Shown here one piece after another: positions 12,484 to 24,500 of a stretch of 64,000 nucleotides of DNA; the first letter of the stretch is position 1; every line of letters starts with the position of its first letter. The stretch is from Sclerurus mexicanus (taxonomy: Eukaryota > Chordata > Aves > Passeriformes > Furnariidae). The position numbers and the translations under genes are program-made. The stretch spans positions 1-64,000 of the forward strand of contig VWZF01002210.1 of the NCBI GenBank assembly GCA_013396755.1, written 5' to 3'. The notes under the pieces are model-generated. The model ran no database searches and was not told the DNA's origin. It saw nothing but the letters and a program-made list of their open reading frames with translations.

Positions 12484-12508
12484 TGCCCTTTTTCTTTCCA
12501 GGTAAGAA
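12484..12508 (+). promoter_or_regulatory. Recursive-splice-like site (3' splice site joined to 5' splice site)
   Basis: A pyrimidine tract (CCCTTTTTCTTTCC) ends in AG at 12500-12501 and is followed at once by GTAAGA, giving CCAG|GTAAGA. A strong acceptor abutting a strong donor with no exon between is the hallmark of recursive (ratcheting) splice sites, known from very long vertebrate introns of neural adhesion genes. No clean branch point is obvious upstream. It matters only if a plus-strand transcript crosses it, which I cannot show. Confidence 0.4.
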
Positions 12509-13633
12509 GCAGGATTACTCCCTGCTCCTCCTTGTTACTACTGTTAACCATCCAGACACCTTCACAGATACTATTTTTCCAGTTTATCTCAAGTACTGTT
12601 ATTTCTTAGGATCACATGAAAGCTTTTGGTAGATGTACAATTTATATTTTAGCTGCCTCTTTGAAAATTCAGGCTCAAAAAAAAAAATCCCCAAAAACTG
12701 GTGGAGAAAAAAAATCCAACAGTTGTTTTGTGTTACTGAACTTTCATAGCTGCTGTGCAACCCTTGTAATTTTATCCTAAATTTCCAGTAACATTTAACA
12801 GTTATTGGCAGGTCTTAGTTCACTTAAATCCTTTGTACTTAGATCTACTTTTGTACATGGGAACAAGAAAGTGTGCATAAATTTTATGCCCTCAGGATAT
12901 CCCAGGTGTTTTCTCTTTCTAACAAAGAAAAAGCAGGGGAAATTATCAAATAGGAGAAAATATTTTGAATGTGTCTTTCAGTGTACGGAACACTATAGGA
13001 AACCTGACAACGCATTTCTGAATTTAAGATCCTTTGTTTATTACAAATCTTTAACACTCTTGGCTGTTAGAAGCAAGATGGATTCAATTATTTTGAAAGT
13101 GACAAACTCTAATCAATATTCAATTGTTGGTGTGTTAATTAGTAGATGATGCCTTGCCTCTATTATTAGCACAGGCAATTTGCTGCTGAACTTCTTTTCT
13201 GTTTTGACTGCTCAGTCTCCAATTAAGAGATGGTATCACTACAGAAGCAAGAGCAGTTGCCTTCTTCAAGCTTTGGGTTAGCATTTGGCTACTGGACTTT
13301 CTCAAGAAATATGATGATTTTTTTTTTTAATGAGTATTTCTGGGAGATTATGTTGCATGAAACACTTTAAAGAGCTTAATTTGTAAATTAGACAAAGGCA
13401 AAATTGCAGGAGTTGTTACAATATCTGCTGGTGTTTGTTTCTAAAGGGCAAGAGCATTGCCTTGGAGTTCTTGACTTCAGTGAAAGCTTGCTTGGATTAT
13501 TAGTGTTCATTGCAAGTGTTGTCTCCTTCTGAAAGTTCATTTATTTAGTTAAGGCAATGGAACTAAACCATCTGACTAAAAGCATCACCCAGATGCTCCT
13601 AGTCATTTGAATTAGTTTTAGTTAGTTTGACAA
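12509..13633. other. Non-genic stretch
   Basis: No recognisable feature. A 114-codon plus-strand frame (12805-13149) has no signal peptide, domain or codon pattern that I recognise and is most likely chance. Confidence 0.6.
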
Positions 13634-13702
13634 GGAGCAGGGAGTTGTCTTGATGATTCTTATGGGTCCCTTCCAAATTGAGGTTTTCTATGATTCTATG
13701 AA
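13634..13702 (+). mobile_element. CR1 3' end with ATTCTATG-type tail
   Basis: Reads GGAGTTGTCTTGATGATTCTTATGGGTCCCTTCC (described in part) followed by a TTCTATG-ATTCTATG tail. This is the standard avian CR1 3' terminus, which ends in short ATTCTATG repeats instead of poly-A. Orientation is plus. It is heavily 5'-truncated, as most genomic CR1 copies are, and non-coding here. The most diagnostic bird/reptile marker in the window. Confidence 0.9.
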
Positions 13703-14399
13703 ATGGTCTTGGTCAAGGATTATTAGAAGTGAGACAAAGTTAAATGCAGGCTCATTGTAACCTCTGGCATGTCAGTAAATACTGGAGCATGTGGTAACAT
13801 GCTTTTGGTGAATCTACTTGTTCCTGCAGAAGTTGGACTCTTAAAAGTTAAAAAATTTGTGTACTTTACAAAGATGTATACTTTCCAAAAGTATTAGGGT
13901 ACTTTACTTTTTATTTTAGTGTGAAGCTGTATAGTTCTAGATGATAGGTGGTATTCTTGGAGTATTAATTGTGACACTGAAAGAAAAGTGTGTATGATCC
14001 TAGCATTTAGCGTCATGCCAATCCTGACCATTTAATTTAAAACATCTGTCAATTATACAAAAGATGTTTGAGTACCATCAGTTTCCAACCCCAGTATAAC
14101 ACTGGCACTTTTTTTCCATGATGGTTCCATCTGTCTTAATGTATCCTTTTTTATTTCTTCAAGACTTTCCCACTGGGATACTAGATGAAATTGCACTACA
14201 GCATTGGTGGTGCTTTTTTAAGAATTAAATATTAATTAGGATACATGCAGTTCATCCTTACTAATTTTCCCTGGTTTTATGATACCTCTTTTCTCCTATG
14301 TGTACAAGAGGGATAAAATGAATGTTGCATGTGGAAAGGGAGGAATGAGAATGGGCACTTTTGCTCATCAGAAACTGATGATGTGTAACCTGCTACAGC
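13703..14399. other. Non-genic stretch
   Basis: AT-rich single-copy sequence without recognisable features. Confidence 0.6.
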
Positions 14400-14700
14400 T
14401 TCAGTGTATTTTCAGATACAGCCTTTTGCCTGGCCGCTCTCGTTTACCACGTCCATGCACAGCTGAAGTGCTCAGTATTTTTCCCACCTCCCTATACTTT
14501 TCTCTGTGTGATTTAGCTGGGCAACACTTAATTAAGCTCCATTTCCTCTCTTTATGCTTCAGGTATTATTATGCAGCTCCCTTCAAGAGGTAATTTGTAG
14601 GCTGTTTATCAAAGCTGTGAATTTAATAATATCAAAGACATGCTGTTGCACTGTCACTGTAATAAGATGTATTGACATTTCTTATGACCAGAATTTTCTC
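14400..14700. promoter_or_regulatory. Candidate conserved non-coding element with paired TCF/LEF-like cores
   Basis: Balanced composition with a palindromic homeodomain-type TTAATTAA (about 14529-14536). Two ATCAAAG cores, at 14608-14614 and 14631-14637, lie on the same strand 23 bases apart (about two helical turns). ATCAAAG is the TCF/LEF (Wnt effector) core and can also bind SOX factors. The block looks like a vertebrate developmental enhancer; this is inference from motif content alone. Confidence 0.38.
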
Positions 14701-15129
14701 ACCGTAAGTATGTTGTTCCTCTGCTGAATATTGTGGGCTTTCAAAATAAATAAAAAACCCCGTGACATATACTTTATTTAGTCATATTATTCCATTACCC
14801 TCACCTTCATAGTTAAAAGCCGCTGTGTGAAAACCACAACCTCAGCGCTGCAGTACTTTGACTGTGAAAAACCATCCCATGTTTTAGCTAACAGTATTAC
14901 CTGCAGCACTCAGCTAATGTTTCTGAGGGAAATGACAGCAGTGCCCTTTCAAACTGCTGGAGATACAGGTAGTCTTTGTTGTGGTTCCAGAGCAGCATGG
15001 ATTATGTAATTCTAGAACTGGTCAAACTGAGATTTCCTGTGGAAATTGTGTATGATTTGTATTAAAAAATGAGCATGGAAGGAAATACAGAGAAAAGTCC
15101 AAAAATTCCAAAGTCTAACTCCTGCTTCC

Positions 15130-15148
15130 TTTTTTTTTTTTTTTTTTT
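15130..15148. repeat. T19 homopolymer
   Basis: Nineteen consecutive T followed by CAG. Confidence 0.97.
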
Positions 15149-15434
15149 CAGCTTTCCTCTCCTTTAAATTTCAGGAAAGTAGTAGGATGAGAAAAGGAGC
15201 ATCTTGTAGACATTATACAATCAGCAATGACTTATGTACTTTAAAGGTCAAAATATGCAGTATATACATGCATTAATGCTAACGTCTGTGGAAGCATTGT
15301 GGCAGATCTATGGTATTTTTTGAACAAAAAATTATTCTTTTTCAATCAATTCTAATTTTTTTATAGCTTTTTATTTTATACTTGAAGATTTTTGTTGTTC
15401 CGCTTTCATGTTTTGGGGCTATTTTAACTACATC

Positions 15435-15451
15435 TTTTTTTTTTTTTTTTT
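15435..15451. repeat. T17 homopolymer
   Basis: Seventeen consecutive T. Confidence 0.97.
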
Positions 15452-17007
15452 GAGAAAGTATGAATTAATTATTAAAGCATTAAGAACCAATGATGGATGT
15501 TTCTCGTACTCTATTTATATGGGCAGCCCAATTCTTATATTCTTTTCTCTTTAAATGAATGCCTATGAAGATTCTATGTTTTGTTAATGTGTGACTGATG
15601 TACATGAGACTAGATTTGTTTTGAGTACTACTGTATATGTTGTGGCCATGGATGCTGCTATAGTTGAAAATTCCAGGCAGAAGATTACTCCTGTTTATGT
15701 AAAATCTTGCTTTCTGTTGACAAAATACTTTCCCTGACCAAATGCAGTTGTGTGCTGGCTGCAGAATCTCTGATAAACTAGTCCTAGCTAGGCATTGTGA
15801 CAGAAGATACAGTGTTTTGGAAAGATCCTGAAAAAAACTGGTCTGTCCTCATCTGCACTATCCTGTAATCTCATCTGCTACCTCAGTGACTGTAGGTGCT
15901 GGTATAATCACATAGTCAAATCCAGGGGGCTTTCTCATTGGCAGTCTGCTGTGATGTTCTTCAGTACTGTATGTGATCTAGGGTTTCATTTGCTTTGGGT
16001 TGACTACACACAGAAGGCAGCCTAGGATTCCCAAATGGAACTTTTACTGCCAGTTACTTAAGCAACAAAAGAGGAGCTGGAGGTTTTTGATCAGCTCAGG
16101 AGAGCAAGTTATGCAAGAACAGCAGAATTAAAGTAGACCTGTGGGGGAGACTACAAAATATTTTAATATCATCCTAAACTACTCCCTTGAAGTAACCCTG
16201 TTAAGTCAGTGTTGGGATATAGTAGCTAGAGCTGAGATAACAAATCAATTATGAGGCTGCTATAGTGTTTGTATTGAAGTATACATTCAGGAGAGAGAAC
16301 TTCAAAGAGAATTAGTCACTACCTTTCAGTTGTGCTAATTTGTGTAGTTGACTTGTAGATGTACTTGTTCCTCAAATGTCTGTCTGTTCTCACATGAATG
16401 TTCACACTGTAAGAGTACATCATAGTGAAGAAATTATTGTTGACCACAACAAAAGAATAAATGCTGGCCACTGGCTCTGTCTCTTCTATGGCAGAGCTTA
16501 CTTACATGAAGGACAGTTGCATTCTCATTTTGTGATTGGATTTTATTTCTCCTATTCTTTGAAATTCTATAAATTTGGTATTTGGGAGGGGGAAGAGTAC
16601 ATATATCTGTACATCTAGCTTCTCCCTGCTGACTGCCCTTTTCAAGAGACTACTTTAGTCACTGTGGCAGATCCCTAGTCCCTTGGCTTTTGGGCCTGCC
16701 TGCCAAGCCTGTTGAGCTCTTCAGTTTGCAAACACTCTTGTGGCTTCATCAGCTCTGGACACAGTTGAACAGTTAATTTATTACTGCTAGAGGATCTATC
16801 CGTTACTGAGAATCTAGGAAAAACTTCAAGTTTGCTGTTGTCAAGGGTTATTCTTGATCCTAGACTCATTATTCCAAGACCTGTGCCTGTAAGCATGAAT
16901 ATTTTCTTTTTCTCAATGGATTATGCTGTGTCTCGTGTTTTCTCCTCTGCAGCATCCCAGACAGAGGTACCTGTGATTCGATTTTCACAGGTTTAGTGTT
17001 AGCACCA

Positions 17008-17026
17008 GTCATGTCATGTCATGTCA
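17008..17026. repeat. (GTCAT)n microsatellite
   Basis: Nearly four perfect copies of a 5-base unit, 26 bases before a CR1 fragment. Confidence 0.93.
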
Positions 17027-17051
17027 GGACACATAGCTTAGCACTGAGCGT

Positions 17052-17160
17052 CATAGAGTATCTTGAGTTGGAAGGGCCCCACAAGGATCATAGGGTCCAT
17101 CTGGCACAGGACAACCTCAAAAATCACATATCATGGCTGAAGCTGCTCAGGATGTTGGCC
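17052..17160 (-). mobile_element. CR1 3'-end fragment, minus orientation
   Basis: CATAGAGTATCTTGAGTTGGAAGGG, then ACAAGGATCATAGGGTCCA and GCACAGGACAACCTCAAAAATCAC, follow the reverse complement of the avian CR1 3' region (CATAGAAT...TTGGAAGGGACC...GGATCATTGAGTCCAA...GCACAGGACAACCCCAA). It is diverged, non-coding and 5'-truncated. Confidence 0.82.
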
Positions 17161-19439
17161 AGGCTTATGAGTTACATCTGTGTTGAAGTTTGCACTACCA
17201 GACTTCATGAAAGATATAAAATTCAGATAGATGGCAGTTCCAATTCCTCTTGAAACAGCATAAAGTAATATTGGCACTTGGAGGATCCAGGCCTTTAGTG
17301 GATGATTTTGACTCTGTTTCAGCTCTTTCTTTTAAACGAATGCAGAGTGCAGAGTCCAGTCAGTTCTCTGTCACTGATCTCAGAGATATAGGCAATACAT
17401 TGAGTCGTTTTCAGAAGATGATAAAGGCGACATTATTCCTACATCAACAGTTCATCTATTCTCAGGGTCCCCTATTCTTCAGGAGCCCTATAGGTCTTGG
17501 ATGTTTAAGACTCTCTGGACTGTGAATTTCCTTTGAAGAATGTTCTCTTAAATGATCCTATTGTTCCAAGGCCTCTCTTAGAGGAACTGGAGTACATGGT
17601 TGCGTTTTGTACCTCTGTTTTTTCAGTGTCGGTCACTAAAAAGCGAGAAGTACTTCAGAAAGACCTCTTTTAATAAAGATGCCTCTCCAGATTCATGAGA
17701 TGGTCCTCATCAGGTGCTTTCCATGCTTAATCTATCAGCTAAGATACAGTTTAAGAACTTACCATAGGATAAATTGCAAAGGTACATAATCATGGATAAC
17801 TTGGGAGAGGTATGGCAACTTTTTGATAACATACACACTAGAGCATTAGAAATACTCATCTGTTGACAGAGCGCTTCATTGTGTAAGCACAATGAAGTCA
17901 TTTGGCACAATCTCACTTTCCCTGGAAAAAGGGAGTAGAAAGGGCTCCTAGGACACAGCCGAGGAAGAGGTCTTGGGCAGTAAAATTTAAGGAATGGTCC
18001 ATATAGGCGGGACATGTGAAGGATGCCAAGCCGATCCTGTGGCAAGCAGGTATTTAAAGAAACAGTCTGTGTGCTCTCCTCCCCAGCACCATGTTCCCAC
18101 TTTTCTGTTTTGCATTGGGTCAAGTGATTTTGTCATGAGAAGATGAGTCAATGTATTTTGTTAAACCATTAGAAAATTTTCCTTCTTCTTTTTCTGTGCT
18201 GGCAGAGTTAGTTTTCCACATGATGAGCCAACTGAAATAATTCACCAGGTAGTTGCATAATTCCCTAAATCTGATACAAGGCAGGCACAAGAATCCTTCA
18301 TACAAAAATGTAGAAAAAACCTGAATGTTTTTGGCTGTAAAATCTTTTCAAAAGCTAATATCCAAAAGTGAGGTAGCTATTCCTCAAGGTTTCAGACTTT
18401 AAATCTGACTTTCTCCTGGGGGCTCTTAAAAAAAAAGATTTTGTAAAAAATGTTATTAATACTGTATGGAAATAACATGAGACATGAATGAAAAAAAACC
18501 ACATACCTATCTATTAAGTTGACTATGCAACATGTTGTTATATAATGAACAGTTTACATATTTGACAATAATGTGTGAATGTTATTGCTGGTGCTCACTA
18601 GAACGCCTATCTTTCCTGGACATACATATTTTTTATTATTTTTTTCACACACTTTTTTTTTTTAATGTTTATTTCCTTCTAGTTGTGCACACAGACTGTA
18701 TCGTGGATCAGCTCTGTTTTGAACTAGGCTCTTAAACTTCTTATTTGACACATGTTCCTTGATATTTACCTGAACTAAGTTCTGAAAGGAAATAATCCTG
18801 ATTGTTTTCTGGTGCAACTGTGTATTCTATAGTCTCTTGTGGTGGTGCTAGTTACTCAAAAATGAGAATATAAATTCATTACAAGGAAAGACTCATTACA
18901 TTTTTAGACCTCACTTTAGAAGCTGAAAGCTTATCTTGAATGTGCTGCAGCTGTTCTGTGATTTGTGAATCAAATTCTAGGGTGCTGAAAATGAAATGAA
19001 GCAATTTGTTCTTTCTAACCAACAAGAAATGAAATTAAGTCAGATCTCCCAGCCTGTAAATATTACTCTGCTTTTCCTTTGAGTAAGACAAACCAAACCA
19101 AAGCAAACTCCAATCCCAAATTTCCTTCTGCTTGGCTTGTCAACTGTTTTAAGGCTACAGTGCCTTGTAGCCATGTACTGTATGATAGCATTTGAAGGAT
19201 GGTTTTTTTCACATGTGCTTAAATGATTTAGCAGCAGAAACATGTATTATTCCTCAATTATATATAAGAAGGGAGATGAGAGGAAAGAAGGGTATTTGCC
19301 ATAGATAAGTATGCATTTCTCAAAGTGTTGGAAAAAATTCTTGATCTGAAAAGCCTGTAAAATAACACATTTATCCTTCAGTTGGATGGTTTTTACTTTC
19401 TGTTGTAGAAACTGAAATATGGAAGCTATTAAATGACAG
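17161..19439. other. Non-genic stretch with a 137-codon chance frame and a hairpin
   Basis: The longest open frame of the window (17710-18123, minus, 137 codons) is rich in Cys, Leu and Ser but shows no signal peptide, domain or spacing that I recognise. It carries a perfect hairpin at 17874-17897. An old transposon cannot be excluded, but no terminal repeats were found. Confidence 0.55.
17874..17897. other. Perfect 10-bp inverted repeat (hairpin)
   Basis: CTTCATTGTG, loop TAAG, CACAATGAAG. The arm carries a CATTGTG SOX-like core, so it can also be read as two inverted SOX-type sites. Confidence 0.85.
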
Positions 19440-19740
19440 CTATAAACTCCTTACAGTAAGCGTAGCAAGTTTTAGCTCTCTGCCAGGCCACAAGGTGAAC
19501 TCTGGGAATGTTGTGTTTTCTCTGAGCTGATCCCAAGGAACTCTGTTCATGCTCTGAACCAGGAGTGAGAATTGTGTGGGCAGCAGCATCTTACTCAAAT
19601 AATTCTGAAAATACCTTCAGCTGTGTCTCTGGGAAATTATTCTCATCGGCTGCATGAGAACAGCGGTTAAAATATATCAGGACACTGCCCTCACAAATTG
19701 TCCTTTTCCAGATTACGTCAGTGATGGTCAGTGCACTGAA
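19440..19740. promoter_or_regulatory. Weak candidate conserved non-coding element
   Basis: Balanced composition with retained CpGs. An ATTACGTCA core, close to the CRE (TGACGTCA/TTACGTCA) bound by CREB/ATF factors, lies near 19713-19721. Evidence is motif content only. Confidence 0.25.
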
Positions 19741-21359
19741 AGCAGAAATAGAGGTGAAAGCACTTTTTCTTACTTTATTTTGGAAATCTTACAAGGGTAG
19801 GGCATGCTCTTGTCCATTAGTGTAATTTCATGTTTCGCAATTGGAAGACACTTTTATATTCAAATAAATTCTTTCTCCGTGTACACCCAAGGGTGTCCCC
19901 TTTTTGTTTTCTTTCTGTATCCCGAAATACCTTATCTGTGGCTCACTCAGTAATGCCCGCTGAGTAATGTGCATACTGCTTTATTTGCTCCCTGTTGTGC
20001 CCTACTGAATGGTCTGTTGCTTTAATTATCTGTGCCCCCAGTGGGATATCACAGAATATGCTGTAGCATAGCATGGTGAGAGAAGGGCTCTTCAACCTTC
20101 CTCTCCTGTACTACTCCTGAAGTACATTTCTTCTTTGGCTGTGTAGCCACCATGAGAGTCATACAAGAAATTCTAGCCCATGGTAAGTGCAGGTAAAGTA
20201 CAATCATGAAATTCAGGGATTATTTTGAAGTTTGATAGGAGTGTCTGGTTTAGATTTCGGAGAACGAAAAAGTAGAAGAAATATATAATGATGTGAAAGT
20301 GGGATCATATTTTCAGTGTTCGATAGAAGTACTAATGAAGGAAATGAAGGACTTGGACCGTGCTGGATGACAATGGGGATGTTCAGGAAAAGCACAGAGG
20401 GAGACAGAAATAGGCTTAGTGACAGGCCCAGCAACTGCATCCTAGGGAAATAATGGCAGTTGGGAGCAATAAAGAATTGCATAAGAAAGGAAAACAAGGA
20501 AAGGAAATAATATGGTTAGAATGAAGGAAGATTTCTAATAAGATAGACATGAAAAAAAAGAGAAAAATACAAGGAAATTGCAGGAAATGAAACACAATTT
20601 TTTCTGTATTTTATATAAAAGTAGCTTAACAAACAGCTCAACTGCAATGTTTCTAAAGAAAAAAAAAGAGAAAATATTGTGGCAGGTTCAATTGGAATGT
20701 GTGCATACATATAAAGGCAGTAAGAGCAGTGGTAGTATTTGTAGATGTGGAGGAGCTGTTCTGCTAAGTGCAGTTTTAGTTTCTATTCTAAAATTTTTCT
20801 GTCTTTCTGGTGATCAAGCTGCTTCTTGATAAAATTGCGTTGAAAGTCAAATCAAATGTGGAAATAGTGCAGTGGTGTTTTGGAAAGCTTTATTGCAAAC
20901 ACTTTGGTGGAAGATCTGTCTAGAGTTTGCATTTTTGACCAAACAAGGCAAGGCAGAGAAAGGGCATAACACGGAAAAGGAACAGGAAAAAAGCGGACAT
21001 AATGTGTCACCATGTGCATGGCCCACATCATCCTGTGATGTCCTTCTCAGGAGAAAACTAATGAGGGTGTGTTGTTTACTCCATGCTTAGTTCTTTCCAC
21101 ATGGCCATAGATTGGAATGTATCCACAACCAAGTGTTTAGTTGTACTGAGAAGTTAACTTTTGGTCAGGCTATCACCTACATCATGAATATTAATATATG
21201 TAGATCACAAATGAATAAAGTGTTAATATTTTAAAATCAAATTCTGCTTATGAAATGTCCCCCAAAAATCACAGCAAGGCATTAAACCCAGTTTTTATTG
21301 CCATGTAGAAGGTCAGTGCACTATAGTAGCCTAACACAGCATTTTATTTTGCTTCCCTG
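19741..21359. other. Non-genic stretch, purine-rich in part
   Basis: About 20230-20700 is visibly purine-rich on the plus strand. Opposite-strand open frames here (for example 20213-20497 minus) follow from this skew rather than coding. No repeat family is recognised. Confidence 0.55.
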
Positions 21360-21560
21360 ATAACTCCTCCATGTTTGCTGCCATCAGACATACAAATCAA
21401 AGTGTTCTAAGAACTTCTCTTGCTATACCACGGTTAGGCAGACTCAGCTGTGTTATCAGCTTCGAGGTTGCCCTGTGCTATTGCATGGATGGTGAACAGC
21501 AAGCTCACTGCTTTAATAGCCTAGTGCGCTGACACGGAAAGCTTCATGTCTTCTGTTTAA
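21360..21560. promoter_or_regulatory. Weak candidate conserved non-coding element
   Basis: Unusually complex for the window, retaining four to five CpGs in 200 bases, including GTGCGCTGACACGG near 21524-21537. No coding frame is convincing. Confidence 0.25.
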
Positions 21561-24500
21561 CCTAAACTTTACAGCAAATTCATTGTCAGAAATAGGCAAG
21601 GGATCAGGCTTTTTTTGGTCACAATGCAGGATACTTGTAGAAAAGTTAATTTATTAATAGATAGATTAAGCCTAGTGTTGTAGCAAAACATCCTATTTGT
21701 GTTGCTCCCAGGTATTGCTGTTAAAATGAGATAGAAACCTGGTAGGCTGTGATGTACTTTTGATCTTAATACTTAAGGGGAATATTTTTAAATTTAATTC
21801 AATAATATTTTTAGTTCTATTGCAGTTAATGGCAAAACTCCCTTCAAATCTTAAGAGTTTTCACTGCCATATTTCTCAAATTTGCCTTCTGTAGTTTTGT
21901 TTATTTGTTTTTAAATACTTTTCAATGCATGCTGTATCTTTGTAATTAAATATACAAATATTTAATTTATCTGTCCTTTAAATCTCAAATATATTTCCAG
22001 TTATTCACAGTGACTCTTTTCTCTCTTCTTTTTGGCCACTTGTCAGCATGAGGAAAAGCTGTGGCAATTATTTCCTGGGGAGATCTGCCTTGGGCTGTAG
22101 GATTCTGAGAGTTGTCACCTATTCAATTCTCACTTAAAACCAGAAGACTTAGGGTTTAACTTTGGAGAAGTACTTTTCTGGACTGCTTTTCTATGCTGAA
22201 GTTAAAATTAAAGATACAATCTTTAAGGAAAATGCACAGTATGTTTAAATCCAGAGTAATTTATAGATGAAAATTATAGGATGCTTGAGTGACTTTGTTA
22301 GGCTTTCCTAGGAAGTGAAGGATTCAGAATTTGCTGATTTCTAATGATTGTGTGAAACTTCATAGTATTTCCTGCCATCTGATATTTTGTATAGCTGCTT
22401 CATTCCTTTAGCTATCAGACCTGAAGTTTCATTCCACTTAACTCCTTGGATTTGGAATAGGTATATATCTGCTATTGTATTTTCAATATTGGATTAAAAA
22501 AGAAAGGAAGGTGTGAGGGTGGGACATGCTTTCTCAAATAAATACATACCTAAAAGCAAAATAAAATATGGCATACATTTACATATTTTAAAGATTGGCA
22601 TGTCATAAAGTTTTCACTAATTTAGAGCCTTTGTATGACATGATATGCTCACAGTTTTGTCCATTGTCAACCCTTGGGAACCCCTACTGCCCTTGAGAAG
22701 CTGTTAAAAGATGTCTACTACCCATGTAAGTAGCCTTGCTACTCCTCTAAAATTGTTCCTTGGTCTATGGGGTTTTTTTTGTTTGGTTTTTTTCCCCTAC
22801 TTTTTACTTCTGATAGCATACTGATATGAAATATTATCTGTGCCATTTTCAGGGGTTTTGGAACATCTCTTTTTTAAAATCATATGATACATACAAGAAC
22901 TGTTAATTCATTTATGACCTTGCAATTGTTCAAGGTGTTGGATCTTTCTGAATGTTTGGGTGAAATATTTCCGTGAAGTGTTGCTTGAATGATTAAAAAA
23001 AATAAATAAAAAAATGCAGTCCTTAAAAATTATAGTCTGTGCATTTTTAGTGAAAGCATGCAAAATTATGGTTCAGACTTGATTATTTTATAACAGCCTC
23101 TAATTAAATTATTATTTGCAAAAACAAGGTGGTGTTTATACTTGCAGCAATTTGAAAACTATAATTTTCCTACATAATAGCCTTGTTGGAATAAGACAAA
23201 ATTGACCCCAGCAAGGCGCTTAGCCTGTGGTAACTCCAGCACAGTGCCTTTGAGAAAGAGTGAAGAGGAAAGAGTGTGTTCAGCTGCAGGCTGAGGCATG
23301 TAAAGGTTTGTTTGGAATTCAGACCTCTCCTTTCAGTGATACTCAGTGTATATTTAAGGTAAGAGCACATTCATCCTGGTCAATTTGAGAATTACTGTAA
23401 TTTTCTGTTACTACACTTCTCCATGCCTGGTAAATTGCTTTACAGTACAAAAATAATGTAACACAATGGCTTTGTCGTATCCAGGAAGACTTTTGGTCAC
23501 TGAAATACATGACTGACTGGCACCAAATAAATCCCACAATAATTGCCAAAAGGACAGAATGCTAAAATATAATAACTATATTCAGCTGAATTCTCTCTCG
23601 TTGCTAAATTTGACTAACAGAGTAAGGCTATAAAGAGTACACTGAGAAGCACTTGGGCATTTGGTAGATAATATTTTTGTATACTGGCCTACAGATGAGG
23701 CTCTTTCTCTGTTGTCTCCCCCAGGGCTGTTAAAATTCAATTGTATATTTGCACACAAGGTCTCTGCTGTCCTGTGTATTGTCCAGGAGGAGCTGTTTGG
23801 CAGGAACTTCTTACTGGTTTTTTTTGATAAACAATGTTTTTGTACACACAAAAAAATGTCAGGTAGTAGCATGCATAGAAATGATATAAGGTTACTTGGG
23901 TAGAAAGTCAGGAGAGATTTTATTCAACACTATAAATTAGGTGGTATGATGAAGGTACTGTGTCCGTGTCCTTGTATCTTCCTTAGCTCCTGTTGTTTCT
24001 GTGCATATATAAAGCTGTGATATAAGATAGTGCATCATGAATAAGTGATGACCTTGCCTTCACACTGTATAGATACAGTACTTATGATTATATGTATTAC
24101 ATGTCATCTTTGAATCCCATTAAATACACGATAAGGAACATCTGTTGAGTATCTGAAGAACCTTTCTTTGCTCCCCTCTGCAGTTTGGTCAAATGCCCAG
24201 ACACATTGATCTTAGCAGAATACATTTCAGAACATATTTTAGAGGGGTGGGTTTCTGTCTTTCTCTCAGGCTAATGTTTGCATGGGAAGTTATCTTGACA
24301 TTTATTAACCCAAATATTTTGACTATAATTTTCTGTAAGGTGCAAAAAAATTTAATATAAATCTGTGAATATTAAAACCTGATGAAATATCAGAATATTT
24401 TGACTGCTGACAAATAATTTCTGGAGGATTTACTGGTTTACAGATGAATGAAATGGTGGAACCAAACTCTTAGTTTCTCTCATAAAAAGTCTGATAACCC

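Larger units (their letters stand above)
14701..17007. other. Non-genic stretch with long T tracts
   Basis: Contains T19 at 15130-15148 and T17 at 15435-15451, but no diagnostic element body beside either, so a retroposon tail is not supported. The section at about 15750-16130 is more complex and unique-looking. No coding region is recognised. Confidence 0.6.

Noticed and set aside
15130..15148. T19 tract as the reverse-strand poly-A tail of a retroposed gene or SINE
   Set aside because: No element body, target duplication or gene-like sequence is recognisable on either side.
17710..18123. 137-codon minus-strand open frame, the longest in the window
   Set aside because: No recognisable domain, signal or codon bias; no splice or promoter context; a frame of this length is expected by chance somewhere in 64 kb on six frames.
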